Shown: one piece after another, positions 52,159 through 61,505 of the stretch
Layout of the letters: each line of letters opens with the position of its first letter
Position numbering within the stretch: the stretch's first letter is position 1
DNA from: Acidovorax sp. KKS102
GTDB lineage: Bacteria > Pseudomonadota > Gammaproteobacteria > Burkholderiales > Burkholderiaceae_C
Assembly (NCBI RefSeq): GCF_000302535.1
Contig: NC_018708.1
Span: forward strand, 496,001-560,000
Reading direction: 5' to 3'
DNA: 64,000 bases
Position numbers and translations under genes: made by a program
The notes under the pieces: model-generated
Told to the model about the DNA's origin: nothing
The model's input: only the letters and a program-made list of their open reading frames with translations
Databases searched by the model: none

Positions 52159-52805
52159 GCAAGAACCCAGTGACCCCTTTGGCATCTCTGGGTGCCGGAT
52201 TCTCGAACGAAGCCTTTGGTAGCCAGGCGGTGTTTCGGGCCGTGTTGCAGGCGCTGTCGCACCCCGGACGCACGGTGGCCGTGGAACACGACGCGCAGAC
52301 TCCCGCCGTGGGGCATGCCGCATCGGCGGCCGTGCTGCTGGCGCTGCTCGACAGTGACTGCACGCTGTGGCTTTCGCCGCGCCTGGCCGCCAGCGATGCG
52401 GGTGCGTGGCTGCGCTTTCACACGGGCTGCACCTTGGTGAGCGAGGCGGCTCAGGCTCGCTTTGTGTGGGTGGCGCAAGGCGACGTGGTACCGCCCCTCG
52501 ACAGTCTCGAACTGGGTACCGACATCTACCCCGACCAGTCCGCGACGTGCGTGGTCGATGTCCTGCGCGCCAGGGCCACCACGACAGATTCCGAAGGTGC
52601 TTGGTACTTGCGCGGCCCCGGCATCCAGGAGGTGGCGGCCTTGCAGTTGGGCGGCTTGCCCGACGACTTCGAGACCCAGTGGGCGGCCAACCAGGCAATG
52701 TTTCCGCGCGGGGTGGACTTGTTGCTGGCCACTGCAGACCACATCGTGGGTCTGCCACGCACCACGCGGGCAACGCGCGGTGCCACTGCTCTTCAGGAGG
52801 CTTGA
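52155..52805 (+). CDS. phnH: C-P lyase core subunit PhnH
   Basis: 216 residues. PhnH-family pattern: F-R-x-V-L-Q-A-L-S-H-P-G-R near 28-40, followed by a central L-L-x-L-L-D-S-D block and G-P-G-I-Q late. Structural subunit of the C-P lyase core complex. Starts inside the phnG stop and is followed by phnI after two bases. Confidence 0.93.
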   Translation: MSKNPVTPLASLGAGFSNEAFGSQAVFRAVLQALSHPGRTVAVEHDAQTPAVGHAASAAVLLALLDSDCTLWLSPRLAASDAGAWLRFHTGCTLVSEAAQARFVWVAQGDVVPPLDSLELGTDIYPDQSATCVVDVLRARATTTDSEGAWYLRGPGIQEVAALQLGGLPDDFETQWAANQAMFPRGVDLLLATADHIVGLPRTTRATRGATALQEA

Positions 52806-52807
52806 GT

Positions 52808-53911
52808 ATGTACGTAGCCGTCAAAGGCGGAGAAGCCGCCATTCTCAACAGCTACCAGCTGCTGGCGCGCCAGCGCCGGGGCGATGTAGCACAGCCCGAA
52901 CTCTCGGTGCCGCAGATCCGCCAGCAGCTCAAGCTGGCGGTGGACCGCGTCATGACCGAGGGTTCGGTCTACGACCCCGAACTCGCCGCGCTGGCCATCA
53001 AGCAAGCGGCGGGCGACCTGGTGGAAGCCATCTTTTTGCTGCGCGCCTACCGAGCCACGCTGCCGCGCCTGGGCACCACCTGCCCGCTGGACACCAGCCG
53101 CATGGCGCTGGACCGGCGCATCTCCGCCACCTTCAAGGACCTGCCCGGCGGGCAGGTGTTGGGCCCCACGTACGACTACACGCAGCGACTGCTGGACTTC
53201 AAGCTGCTGGCCGAAGGTACGGTGACGCCACCTGCCGCTGTGGCTGCTGCGGTGCCACCCGGCCCCACGCCGCGTGTGGTGGATCTGCTCAACCAGGAAG
53301 GCTTGATCGAAACCCGCCCCGTCCCCCCAGGCGACCCCGCGCCCACCGATCTGACCCGCGAGCCGCTGCGCTTCCCCGCCAACCGGGCCACGCGCCTGCA
53401 AAACCTGGCGCGCGGCGACGAGGGCTTCCTGCTTGCCATGGCGTACTCCACGCAGCGCGGCTACTCACACTCGCACCCGTTTGTGGGCGAGGTGCGCCTG
53501 GGCACGGTGGCGGTGGAGATCGTGCCGGAAGAGCTGGGCTTTGCCATCGACATCGGCGACATCGAGATCACTGAGTGCGAGATGGTGAACCAGTTTGCCG
53601 GCAGCAAGAGCCAGCCGCCGCAGTTCACGCGTGGCTACGGCCTGGCGTTCGGCCACAGCGAGCGCAAGGCCATGGCCATGAGCCTGGTGGACCGCGCCCT
53701 GCGTGCCGACGAGCTGGGCGAGCCCGTCGAGTCCCCCGCGCAGATGCAGGAGTTTGTGCTGGGCCACAGCGACAGCCTGGAGGCCTCGGGCTTCGTGCAG
53801 CACTTGAAGCTGCCGCACTACGTGGACTTTCAGTCCGAACTGGAGCTGGTGCGCAAGATGCGCGCCGCTGCCGCCCAACCCTCAACCCCTATCGATGAGG
53901 ACGCCGCATGA
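52808..53911 (+). CDS. phnI: C-P lyase core subunit PhnI
   Basis: 367 residues. PhnI start M-Y-V-A-V-K-G-G-E-x-A-I is exact to the family; the R-G-Y-x-H-S-H-P block near 220 and Y-G-L-x-F-G-x-S-E-R-K-A-M late in the protein also fit. PhnI is a nucleosidase that displaces adenine of ATP with phosphonate. The ATG follows an AGGAGGCTTGAGT run; the stop overlaps phnJ (ATGA). Confidence 0.94.
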   Translation: MYVAVKGGEAAILNSYQLLARQRRGDVAQPELSVPQIRQQLKLAVDRVMTEGSVYDPELAALAIKQAAGDLVEAIFLLRAYRATLPRLGTTCPLDTSRMALDRRISATFKDLPGGQVLGPTYDYTQRLLDFKLLAEGTVTPPAAVAAAVPPGPTPRVVDLLNQEGLIETRPVPPGDPAPTDLTREPLRFPANRATRLQNLARGDEGFLLAMAYSTQRGYSHSHPFVGEVRLGTVAVEIVPEELGFAIDIGDIEITECEMVNQFAGSKSQPPQFTRGYGLAFGHSERKAMAMSLVDRALRADELGEPVESPAQMQEFVLGHSDSLEASGFVQHLKLPHYVDFQSELELVRKMRAAAAQPSTPIDEDAA

Positions 53912-54837
53912 ACGCGCCCATGGAATCCGCTGTGATGGGCCTGCCCGCCGACGCCGCGCCGGTGGACGGCCACTTCAACTTTGCCTACCTGGACGAGCGC
54001 ACCAAGCGCATGATCCGCCGCGCCATCCTCAAGGCCGTGGCCATCCCCGGCTACCAGGTGCCTTTTGGCTCGCGCGAGATGCCGCTGCCCTATGGCTGGG
54101 GCACGGGCGGCATCCAGGTCACCGCGTCCATCATCGGCCCGCAGGACTGCCTCAAGGTCATCGACCAGGGTTCGGACGACACGGTCAACGCGGTCAACAT
54201 CCGCCGCTTCTTCGAGCGCACCACAGCCGTGGCCACCACCACCCGCACGCGGGAGGCCACGCTGATCCAGACGCGCCACCGCATCCCCGAGACGCCGCTG
54301 GCCGAAGGCCAGGTCATCGTCTACCAGGTGCCCGTGCCCGAGCCCATGCAGCGCCTGGAGCCGCGCGAGACCGAAACGCGCACCCTGCACGGCCTGGCCG
54401 AGTACGGGCTCATGCACGTCAAGCTCTACGAAGACATTGCGCGCTACGGCCGTATCGCCACCACGTACGACTACCCGGTGCTGGTCAACGGCCGGTACGT
54501 GATGGCGCCATCGCCCATCCCCAAGTTCGACAACCCCAAGATGCACATGAACCCCGCGCTGCAGCTGTTTGGCGCGGGCCGCGAGAAACGCATCTACGCC
54601 GTGCCGCCCTACACGCCGGTGGAGAGTCTGGGGTTTGAGGACCACCCCTTTGAAGTGCAGCGCTGGGACGCCGCGTGCGCGCTGTGCGGCGCCACCGACA
54701 GCTTTCTGGACGAGGTCATCACCGACGACCAGGGTGGCCGCATGCATGTGTGTTCCGACTCGGACTACTGCCAGGAGCGCCAGGCAGAGCGGGTGCAGCA
54801 GGCCGAATCGGCGGTGGAACAAGGCGGCGCCGCATGA
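53908..54837 (+). CDS. phnJ: carbon-phosphorus lyase PhnJ (radical SAM)
   Basis: 309 residues. The catalytic subunit that breaks the C-P bond of ribosyl-phosphonate, giving an alkane and a cyclic phosphate. The cluster cysteines are C257, C260, C282 and C288 (C-x2-C-x21-C-x5-C), matching the E. coli arrangement C241/C244/C266/C272 spaced identically. Family start G-x-F-N-F-A-Y-L-D-E-R-T-K-R-M-I-R-R is present. The stop overlaps the next gene's ATG. Confidence 0.96.
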   Translation: MNAPMESAVMGLPADAAPVDGHFNFAYLDERTKRMIRRAILKAVAIPGYQVPFGSREMPLPYGWGTGGIQVTASIIGPQDCLKVIDQGSDDTVNAVNIRRFFERTTAVATTTRTREATLIQTRHRIPETPLAEGQVIVYQVPVPEPMQRLEPRETETRTLHGLAEYGLMHVKLYEDIARYGRIATTYDYPVLVNGRYVMAPSPIPKFDNPKMHMNPALQLFGAGREKRIYAVPPYTPVESLGFEDHPFEVQRWDAACALCGATDSFLDEVITDDQGGRMHVCSDSDYCQERQAERVQQAESAVEQGGAA

Positions 54838-55295
54838 GCCCCGTGCACATTCGCGAAGCCCGGCAGGCCGACCTGGAGAGCGTGCTGGCGCTGTATGCCG
54901 CCATTGAAGACAGCTCCGCCGACGTGCTGACGCTGGAAGAGGCACAGGCCGTGTGGGCGCAGTTTGCGCGCTACCCCAGCTACCGCCTGTGGGTGGCCTG
55001 CGACCCCGCGCAGCACGGCGCGGTGGTGGGCACCTATGCGCTGCTCGTCATGCACAACCTGGCGCACCGGGGCGCGCCCTCGGCCATCGTCGAAGACGTG
55101 GTGGTGGCACAGGACCAGCAGGGCCGTGGCATTGGCCGCCAGATGATGGCCCACGCCGTGCAGCAGGCGCGTGAGGCGGGCTGCTACAAGCTTGCGCTCT
55201 CGTCCAACGCCCGCCGCAAGGACGCGCATGCCTTCTATGAATCCCTGGGCTTTGCGCAGCATGGCCTGAGCTTTGTTGTCGAGACCCTCACATGA
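54834..55295 (+). CDS. GNAT acetyltransferase within the phn operon (PhnO-like role possible)
   Basis: 153 residues. GNAT fold with the acetyl-CoA loop Q-D-Q-Q-G-R-G-I-G-R (about 93-102) and the C-terminal A-F-Y-E-S-L-G-F. E. coli PhnO, which acetylates aminoalkylphosphonates, is in the same superfamily and also lies in a phn operon, but at a different position. Here the gene is inserted between phnJ and phnK with ATGA overlaps on both sides. Phosphonate N-acetylation is the natural guess. Confidence 0.78.
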   Translation: MSPVHIREARQADLESVLALYAAIEDSSADVLTLEEAQAVWAQFARYPSYRLWVACDPAQHGAVVGTYALLVMHNLAHRGAPSAIVEDVVVAQDQQGRGIGRQMMAHAVQQAREAGCYKLALSSNARRKDAHAFYESLGFAQHGLSFVVETLT

Positions 55296-56080
55296 ATCAC
55301 CCCGAACCTTCTGCGCCGCTGCTGAGCGTGCGGAACGTCAGCAAGCGCTATGGCGACCGCGTGGCGCTGCAAGGCGCATCCTTTGACCTGTGGCCCGGCG
55401 AGGTGCTGGCCGTGGTGGGCGAGTCGGGCTCCGGCAAGTCCACGCTGCTCAACGCCATTGCCGCGCGCAGCGCCCCGGACGAAGGCACGGTGCAGTTCCG
55501 ACAGCGCAGTGGCGAGCTGCAGGACATCTATGCCATGACCGAAGCGCAGCAGCGTCTGCTGGCCCGCACCGACTGGGGCTTTGTGCACCAGAACGCTGCG
55601 GACGGACTGCGCATGGATGTGTCCGCCGGTGCCAATGTGGGCGAGCGCCTCATGGGCCTGGGCGAGCGCCACTACGGCCGCCTGCGCGCCACGGCCATGG
55701 AGTGGCTGCAGCGCGTGGAGATCGACGGGGCGCGCATCGACGACGCACCGCGCACGTTTTCGGGCGGCATGCGCCAGCGCCTGCAGATTGCGCGCAACCT
55801 CGTCACGCAGCCCCGCCTGGTGTTCATGGATGAGCCCACCTCGGGCCTCGATGTGTCGGTGCAAGCGCGCCTGCTGGACCTGCTGCGCCAGCTCACGCGG
55901 CAGATGCAGCTGGCGGCCATTGTGGTCACGCACGACCTGGCCGTGGCGCGCCTGCTGGCGCACCGCATGGTGGTCATGCAGCGCGGCCGTGTGGTCGAGG
56001 CGGGCCTGACCGACCAGGTGCTCGACGACCCGCAACACCCCTACACCCAGCTCCTCGTTTCTTCGGTACTGCAGCCATGA
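55292..56080 (+). CDS. phnK: C-P lyase ATP-binding protein PhnK
   Basis: 262 residues of ABC ATPase type. Walker A G-E-S-G-S-G-K-S-T (43-51), signature F-S-G-G-M-R-Q-R (about 153-160) and Walker B with D-E-P-T-S-G. PhnK docks on the core complex rather than on a transporter. Both ends overlap neighbouring genes by ATGA. Confidence 0.93.
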   Translation: MNHPEPSAPLLSVRNVSKRYGDRVALQGASFDLWPGEVLAVVGESGSGKSTLLNAIAARSAPDEGTVQFRQRSGELQDIYAMTEAQQRLLARTDWGFVHQNAADGLRMDVSAGANVGERLMGLGERHYGRLRATAMEWLQRVEIDGARIDDAPRTFSGGMRQRLQIARNLVTQPRLVFMDEPTSGLDVSVQARLLDLLRQLTRQMQLAAIVVTHDLAVARLLAHRMVVMQRGRVVEAGLTDQVLDDPQHPYTQLLVSSVLQP

Positions 56081-56811
56081 ACCAGCCTCCTTCCATTGCG
56101 CCCATCCTCCAGATGCAAGGGGTGGCCAAGCGCTTCACCCTGCACCACCAGAACGGCATCGAACTGCCCGTGCTCGCCCAGGTGGACCTGGCCGTGCAGC
56201 CGGGCGAGTGCGTGGTGCTTGACGGCCCCTCGGGCATGGGCAAGAGCACGCTGCTCAAGATGATCTACGCCAACTACCGGGCCAATGCCGGCCGCATCAC
56301 CGTGCGGTCGGCCGATGGCACCGTGGTGGACGTGACGCAGGCCACGCCGCGTGCGCTGGTGCAGCTGCGCCGCGACACCGTGGGCTATGTGAGCCAGTTC
56401 CTGCGGGTCATCCCGCGTGTGTCGGCCCTGGATGTGGTGGCCGAGCCGCTGGCCGAAGACGCGGGCGACGACCCTGCGGGCATCGAGGCCGCGCGCCAGG
56501 AAGCGCGCCGGTGGCTGACCCGCCTGCGCATTCCCGAGCGGCTGTGGCACCTGCCGCCCGCCACGTTCTCCGGTGGCGAGCAGCAGCGCATCAACATCGC
56601 CCGCAACATGATCAAGCCCAAGCCGCTGTTGTTGCTGGACGAGCCGACTGCATCGCTCGACGCGGCCAACACCGAGACCGTGATTGCCATGATCCGCGAA
56701 GCCGTGGCGCGCGGCGCGGCCCTGGTGGGCATTTTTCACGACGCGCAGGTGGGTGCCGCTGTGGCCACGCGCCGCGTGAATGTGGGTGACTTCCGGGGGG
56801 TATCGGCATGA
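56077..56811 (+). CDS. phnL: C-P lyase ATP-binding protein PhnL
   Basis: 244 residues of ABC ATPase type. Walker A G-P-S-G-M-G-K-S-T near 50-58, signature F-S-G-G-E-Q-Q-R and D-E-P-T-A-S-L-D. It acts with PhnK on the C-P lyase complex. ATG overlaps phnK; its stop overlaps phnM. Confidence 0.93.
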   Translation: MNQPPSIAPILQMQGVAKRFTLHHQNGIELPVLAQVDLAVQPGECVVLDGPSGMGKSTLLKMIYANYRANAGRITVRSADGTVVDVTQATPRALVQLRRDTVGYVSQFLRVIPRVSALDVVAEPLAEDAGDDPAGIEAARQEARRWLTRLRIPERLWHLPPATFSGGEQQRINIARNMIKPKPLLLLDEPTASLDAANTETVIAMIREAVARGAALVGIFHDAQVGAAVATRRVNVGDFRGVSA

Positions 56812-57962
56812 CCGCGACCGTGTTCAAAAACGCCCGCATGGTGCTGCCGGGCGAAGTGGTGTTGGGCAGCCTGCAGGTGGATGCTGGGCGCATCGCGTCG
56901 GTGGACGGCGGTGGCACATCGGCGTTGCAGGGCATTGACCTGGGCGGCGACTACCTGCTTCCGGGCCTGGTGGAAATTCACACCGACAACTTCGAGCGCC
57001 ACCTCATGCCGCGCCCCAAGGTGCAATGGGCCGAGATGCCCGCGCTGCTGGCGCACGACGCCGAGATTGCGGCCGCAGGCATCACCACGGTTCTGGACGC
57101 GCTGGGCGTGGGTGAGGCCGATGTGGACAGCTTGCGCGGCAGCGCCTGGAATCGCGTGCTCGACACCATCGACACCTGCACCGAGCGCAACCTGCTGAGG
57201 GCCGACCACCACCTGCATGTGCGCTGCGAGCTGCCCGCACCCAATACCATCGACCTGTTCGAGCCGTTTCACGGGCACCCGCGCCTGTCGTTGATCTCAC
57301 TGATGGACCACACCCCAGGTCAGCGCCAGTGGGAGAACATCGAGCAGGCGCGCACCTACTACACCGGCAAGAAGGGCTGGAGCGCCGAGAAATTCGAGCG
57401 CCAGGTGGCGCACGCTGCCACGCTGCAGGCGCAGTACGCCGAGCCACACCGTGCGTACTTTGTGGATTACTGCCGCACGCACGGCATCTCGCTGGCCAGC
57501 CACGACGACACCACGGTGGCCCATGTGGAGCAGGCCCATGCCGAAGGGGCCGCGATGTCGGAGTTCCCGACCACACTGGCCGCAGCCCAGGCCGCGCACG
57601 AATGTGGCTTGCTCACCGTGATGGGCGGGCCCAACGTGGTGCGCGGTGGTTCGCATTCGGGCAACGTGGCGGCGGCCGACCTGGCGCGCAGGGGTCTCTT
57701 GGACATCCTCTCGTCCGACTATGTGCCCGGCAGTCTGCTGAGCGCGGTGATGCGGCTGGTGCAGGACGACATCCTGCCCTTGCCACAGGCTGTGGCCACC
57801 GTCACCCACAACCCTGCCAAGGCGGCGGGCATGCTGGACCGGGGCGCGCTGGCGCCCGGCCTGCGCGCCGACCTGGTGCAGGTGCACATGGCCGAGCTGC
57901 CCGATGGCGGTCGCCAGGCCGTGGTGCGTGGGGTGTGGCGTGAAGGGCAGCGGGTGCTGTAG
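56808..57962 (+). CDS. phnM: PhnM, alpha-D-ribose 1-methylphosphonate 5-triphosphate diphosphatase
   Basis: 384 residues of amidohydrolase fold. Metal-binding regions: V-E-I-H-T-D-N-F-E-R-H near residue 56-66, D-H-T-P-G-Q-R-Q-W near 165 and S-H-D-D-T-T near 230. It removes pyrophosphate to give ribose-phosphonate monophosphate, the PhnJ substrate. The ATG overlaps the phnL stop. A Pho box and a stem-loop separate it from phnC. Confidence 0.94.
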   Translation: MTATVFKNARMVLPGEVVLGSLQVDAGRIASVDGGGTSALQGIDLGGDYLLPGLVEIHTDNFERHLMPRPKVQWAEMPALLAHDAEIAAAGITTVLDALGVGEADVDSLRGSAWNRVLDTIDTCTERNLLRADHHLHVRCELPAPNTIDLFEPFHGHPRLSLISLMDHTPGQRQWENIEQARTYYTGKKGWSAEKFERQVAHAATLQAQYAEPHRAYFVDYCRTHGISLASHDDTTVAHVEQAHAEGAAMSEFPTTLAAAQAAHECGLLTVMGGPNVVRGGSHSGNVAAADLARRGLLDILSSDYVPGSLLSAVMRLVQDDILPLPQAVATVTHNPAKAAGMLDRGALAPGLRADLVQVHMAELPDGGRQAVVRGVWREGQRVL

Positions 57963-58002
57963 AGCGCGTGCAAGTCTTTCCTGACATCCAAACTTCTCCC
58001 AA

Positions 58003-58020
58003 CTGTCAAAGCACTGTCAC
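58003..58020 (+). promoter_or_regulatory. Pho box (PhoB binding site)
   Basis: Two CTGTCA direct repeats, 58003-58008 and 58014-58019, with 11-base spacing between starts (CTGTCA-AAGCA-CTGTCAC). This is the standard PhoB box layout. A CTGACAT at 57981 keeps the same 11-base phase. It follows phnM and precedes phnC, implying a separate phosphate-starvation promoter for phnCDE and the HD gene. Confidence 0.75.
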
Positions 58021-58055
58021 GCCCGACCACCACACTCCGGTTGTCTAGACGACTT

Positions 58056-58156
58056 ATTCCGTTTCCAAATCATCCGTGTCGTTGTTGCTTCGCCTTGCCG
58101 TGCTACAGCACTGTCTGCGGCTTCGCGCCTAGACACGAATGATTTGGAAACGGAAT
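58056..58156. repeat. large stem-loop repeat between phnM and phnC
   Basis: 25-base arms (58056-58080, starting ATTCCGTTTCCAAATCAT, and 58132-58156) are inverted copies at 24 of 25 positions. The 51-base loop contains a smaller palindrome GTGCT-AC-AGCAC. It lies between the Pho box and the phnC ribosome site, so any transcript from that promoter would carry it. It may be a mobile-repeat copy or a regulatory structure. Confidence 0.6.
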
Positions 58157-58177
58157 TAACCCCCTAAGGAGGCTGCC

Positions 58178-59038
58178 ATGACTGCCGCACTGCACATCCA
58201 CCAACTGAACAAGCATTTCGCCAACGGCAAACACGCCCTGCGCGACATCAATCTCACCGTACAGCGCGGCGAGATGGTGGCGCTGATTGGTGCCTCGGGC
58301 TCGGGAAAGTCCACCCTGCTGCGTCATGTGGCGGGCCTGGTGGTGGCCGATGCGTCCAGCGATTCGCTGATCGAGGTGGATGGCCGCTGCGTGCAGCAGG
58401 CGGGGCGCATTCACAGTGACATCCGCAAGGTGCGTTCGCAGGTGGGCTTTGTGTTTCAGCAGTTCAACCTGGTGGACCGCTTGCCCGTGCTGATGAACGT
58501 GCTGGTGGGCCTGCTGCACCGCACGCCCTGGTGGCGCGGCTGGCTGCGCATGTTCAAGCCGCAGGAGCGCGCGCTGGCGCTCGAAGCGTTGCACCGCGTG
58601 GGCATTGCCGAGTGCCATGCGCAGCGCGCATCCACCCTGTCAGGCGGGCAACAGCAGCGGGCGGCCATTGCCCGCACGCTGGTGCAGGGCGCCAAGGTGG
58701 TGCTGGCCGACGAACCCATCGCCTCGCTCGACCCCGAATCCTCCCGCAAGGTCATGGACATCCTGGCACGCATCAACCGCGAAGACCGTTGCACCGTCAT
58801 CGTGTCGTTGCACCAAGTGGATGTGGCCATCAAGTATTGCCCGCGCGTGGTGGCCTTGCACCATGGACAGGTGGTGTACGACGGCCCGTCAGCCGCACTC
58901 ACGCCCGCATTGCTGCGGGGCCTGTATGGCGTGCAGGCCGACGAAATCCTCTCGGATGCATCCAGCGCCCACCCTGCACCTGCGCATGCCCCCATGCCCG
59001 CGCCGCAGTGGTCGCCCGCCATGGTGCAGGCCGCTTGA
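58178..59038 (+). CDS. phnC: phosphonate ABC transporter ATP-binding protein PhnC
   Basis: 286 residues. Walker [10 protein letters not shown] (38-46), signature L-S-G-G-Q-Q-Q-R near 155 and D-E-P-I-A-S-L-D. ATPase of the phosphonate importer. The C-terminal 30 residues are Ala/Pro-rich beyond the usual end. AAGGAGG precedes the ATG. Confidence 0.93.
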   Translation: MTAALHIHQLNKHFANGKHALRDINLTVQRGEMVALIGASGSGKSTLLRHVAGLVVADASSDSLIEVDGRCVQQAGRIHSDIRKVRSQVGFVFQQFNLVDRLPVLMNVLVGLLHRTPWWRGWLRMFKPQERALALEALHRVGIAECHAQRASTLSGGQQQRAAIARTLVQGAKVVLADEPIASLDPESSRKVMDILARINREDRCTVIVSLHQVDVAIKYCPRVVALHHGQVVYDGPSAALTPALLRGLYGVQADEILSDASSAHPAPAHAPMPAPQWSPAMVQAA

Positions 59039-59083
59039 TCGGTGATTCGGTTCCCTTCATTTCCTTTCTCTGGAGCTTTCAAC

Positions 59084-60031
59084 ATGTTCAAGAAACTGTG
59101 TGCTGCCCTGACACTCGGGCTGGGATTGACCACGGGCGCGCTGGCCCAGGACATCAACTTCGGCATGATCTCGACCGAGGCCACGCAAAACCTCAAGGCC
59201 GACTGGCAGCCGCTGCTGGACGACATGGCCAAGCAGACGGGCCTGAAGATCAACGCCTTCTTTGCGTCCGACTACGCGGGCCTGATCGAAGCCATGCGCT
59301 TCAACAAGATGCAGGTGGCCTGGCTGGGCAACAAGTCGGCCATGGAAGCCGTGGACCGCGCCAACGGCGAAGTCTTTGCACAAATGGTGAATGCCGACGG
59401 CACCCAGGGCTACTACTCGCACCTCATCGTGCACAAGGACAGCCCCCTGGCCAGCCTGGACGACGTGCTCAAGAACGGCAAGGCGCTGAGCTTTGGCAAT
59501 GGCGACCCCAACTCCACCTCGGGCTTCCTGGTGCCCGGCTACTACGCGTTTGCGCAGAACAAGATCGACGCGAAGACGCACTTCAAGATCACGCGCAGCG
59601 CCAACCACGAGACCAACGCGCTGGCCGTGGCCAACAAGCAGGTGGATGTGGCCACCAACAACAGCGAAAACCTGGAAAAGATCAAGGAACGCCAGCCCGA
59701 GAAGTTCAAGGACATCAAGATCGTCTGGACCTCGCCCCTGATTCCGCTGGACCCGCTGGTGATGCGCAAGGACCTGCCCGAGGCCACCAAGACCAAGATC
59801 CGCAACTTCTTCTACAACTACGCCAAGACCGATGCGCGTGAGAAGGAGATCGTGATGAAGATCTCCAAGCTGTCGGGCTTCAAGCCCTCGACCAACGCCC
59901 AGCTCACGCCCATCCGTCAGCTCGACCTGTTCGGCAAGCGCAACAAGATCGAGGCCGACGCCACCTTGGCCGATGCCGACAAGAAGACCCGCCTGGCCGA
60001 GATCGACCAGCAGCTGGCGTCGCTCAAGTAA
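59084..60031 (+). CDS. phnD: phosphonate ABC transporter substrate-binding protein PhnD
   Basis: 315 residues with a signal peptide (M-F-K-K-L-C start; cleavage after A-L-A near residue 21). Periplasmic phosphonate receptor; N-S-T-S-G and S-N-H-E-T-N-A-L segments in the middle match PhnD ligand loops. Start at 59084 is chosen by the signal peptide. It lies 45 bases after phnC. Confidence 0.93.
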   Translation: MFKKLCAALTLGLGLTTGALAQDINFGMISTEATQNLKADWQPLLDDMAKQTGLKINAFFASDYAGLIEAMRFNKMQVAWLGNKSAMEAVDRANGEVFAQMVNADGTQGYYSHLIVHKDSPLASLDDVLKNGKALSFGNGDPNSTSGFLVPGYYAFAQNKIDAKTHFKITRSANHETNALAVANKQVDVATNNSENLEKIKERQPEKFKDIKIVWTSPLIPLDPLVMRKDLPEATKTKIRNFFYNYAKTDAREKEIVMKISKLSGFKPSTNAQLTPIRQLDLFGKRNKIEADATLADADKKTRLAEIDQQLASLK

Positions 60032-60065
60032 TCCGCCGCTTGGTTGTTCTGGCCCGGGTGTCCCC

Positions 60066-60872
60066 ATGTCCTCAACATTGAATCCATCTCTGGCCACGCT
60101 GGCCAGCACCACGTCGCCCAAGCGCAGCCTGGCCAGGTATCTGTCGTGGGGCATCCTGCTGGTGTTGCTGGCCGCGTCCTGGCAAGGTGCCGACATGCGC
60201 CCGCTGGCCCTGTGGAACGACTCGGGCAACATGGTCAGCTACGCAGCGGAGTTCTTTCCTCCCAATTTTGCGCAGTGGCAAATCTATGTGCAGGAGATGC
60301 TGGTCACGCTGCAGATCGCGCTGTGGGGCACGGCACTCGCCGTGATCACCGCCGTGCCGCTGGCGCTGCTGGCCTCGTCCAACATCGTGCCCTGGTGGGT
60401 GTACCAGCCGGTGCGCCGCGTACTCGACGCGTGCCGCGCCATCAACGAAATGGTGTTTGCCATGCTGTTCGTGGTGGCCGTGGGCCTGGGGCCGTTTGCG
60501 GGCGTGCTGGCGCTGTGGATCCACACCTCGGGCACACTGGCCAAGCTGTTTTCTGAAGCCGTGGAGGCGATTGACCCGCAGCCCGTGGAGGGCATCCGCT
60601 CCACCGGCGCGAGCGCGCTGCACGAGATCATCTACGGCGTGATCCCGCAGGTGATGCCGCTGTGGATCTCGTACACGCTGTACCGCTTTGAAGCCAACGT
60701 GCGTTCGGCCTCGGTCGTGGGCATGGTCGGCGCAGGCGGCATTGGCGTGGTGCTGTGGGAAATCATTCGCGGCTTTCAGTACGCCGAGACCTGCGCGGTG
60801 ATGCTCATCATCGTGGTGACGGTGAGCGTGATTGACCTGGTCTCTGCGCGTATTCGTAAAGCGTTGGTCTGA
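60066..60872 (+). CDS. phnE: phosphonate ABC transporter permease PhnE
   Basis: 268 residues with about six membrane helices. The permease EAA loop region is near [22 protein letters not shown]. Start at 60066 follows phnD by 34 bases. Completes the phnCDE importer. Confidence 0.92.
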   Translation: MSSTLNPSLATLASTTSPKRSLARYLSWGILLVLLAASWQGADMRPLALWNDSGNMVSYAAEFFPPNFAQWQIYVQEMLVTLQIALWGTALAVITAVPLALLASSNIVPWWVYQPVRRVLDACRAINEMVFAMLFVVAVGLGPFAGVLALWIHTSGTLAKLFSEAVEAIDPQPVEGIRSTGASALHEIIYGVIPQVMPLWISYTLYRFEANVRSASVVGMVGAGGIGVVLWEIIRGFQYAETCAVMLIIVVTVSVIDLVSARIRKALV

Positions 60873-60884
60873 CAAGGAAAGACA

Positions 60885-61445
60885 ATGGCATTGAGCCTGG
60901 AAGACATTGCCCACCTGCTCGCCACCCGGGGCGTGAATCAATATGGCCGCGAGGCGGTCAGCCAGCTGGAGCATGCCTTGCAGTGCGCGCAGTGGGCCGA
61001 AAAGTCGGGCGAGACCCCCGCGACGGTCGCAGCGGCTTTGCTGCACGACCTGGGCCACCTGCTGGCACCCGGGGGCGACACGGCCGAGCAGGACGACCTG
61101 CACCAGTACATGTCCCTCCCGTTCCTGCGGGGCCTGCTGCCCGACGCGGTGCTGGAGCCCATCCGCCTGCATGTGGATGCCAAGCGCTACCTGTGCACCA
61201 TGGAGCCGGGGTACTGGGAGACGCTGTCACCCGCATCGCAGCACAGCCTGGTGCTGCAGGGCGGGCCCTTCACGCCCAAAGAGGCGATGCAGTTTGCGGC
61301 GCAGCCCTTTGCACAGGAGGCCATCCGCCTGCGCCGGTATGACGATCATGCCAAGGTGCCGGGGCTCGCCACCCAGCCGCTTCGCTACTACATGGCCGGG
61401 TTGGAGCGGCTGGCCCTCGTTCCCGAGGCGGCCTTGGTGCATTGA
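60885..61445 (+). CDS. PhnZ-like HD-domain phosphonate oxygenase
   Basis: 186 residues of the phosphonate-associated HD family (TIGR03276-like). Ligand candidates H30, H54, D55, H73, H96 and D153 line up, by offsets of about 4 to 8, with the di-iron ligands I recall for PhnZ (H34, H58, D59, H80, H104, D161); Y20 and E23 likewise match the lid residues Y24 and E27. PhnZ oxidatively cleaves 2-amino-1-hydroxyethylphosphonate. No PhnY-type dioxygenase is present in the window. It starts 12 bases after phnE, so it is part of that operon. An HD phosphohydrolase role cannot be excluded. Confidence 0.8.
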   Translation: MALSLEDIAHLLATRGVNQYGREAVSQLEHALQCAQWAEKSGETPATVAAALLHDLGHLLAPGGDTAEQDDLHQYMSLPFLRGLLPDAVLEPIRLHVDAKRYLCTMEPGYWETLSPASQHSLVLQGGPFTPKEAMQFAAQPFAQEAIRLRRYDDHAKVPGLATQPLRYYMAGLERLALVPEAALVH

Positions 61446-61505
61446 ACGCGCACCCTCAACGGGGGGGAACGTCCGCTTCGGTTTCTGAGCGCGTGCGGCT
61501 AGCGC

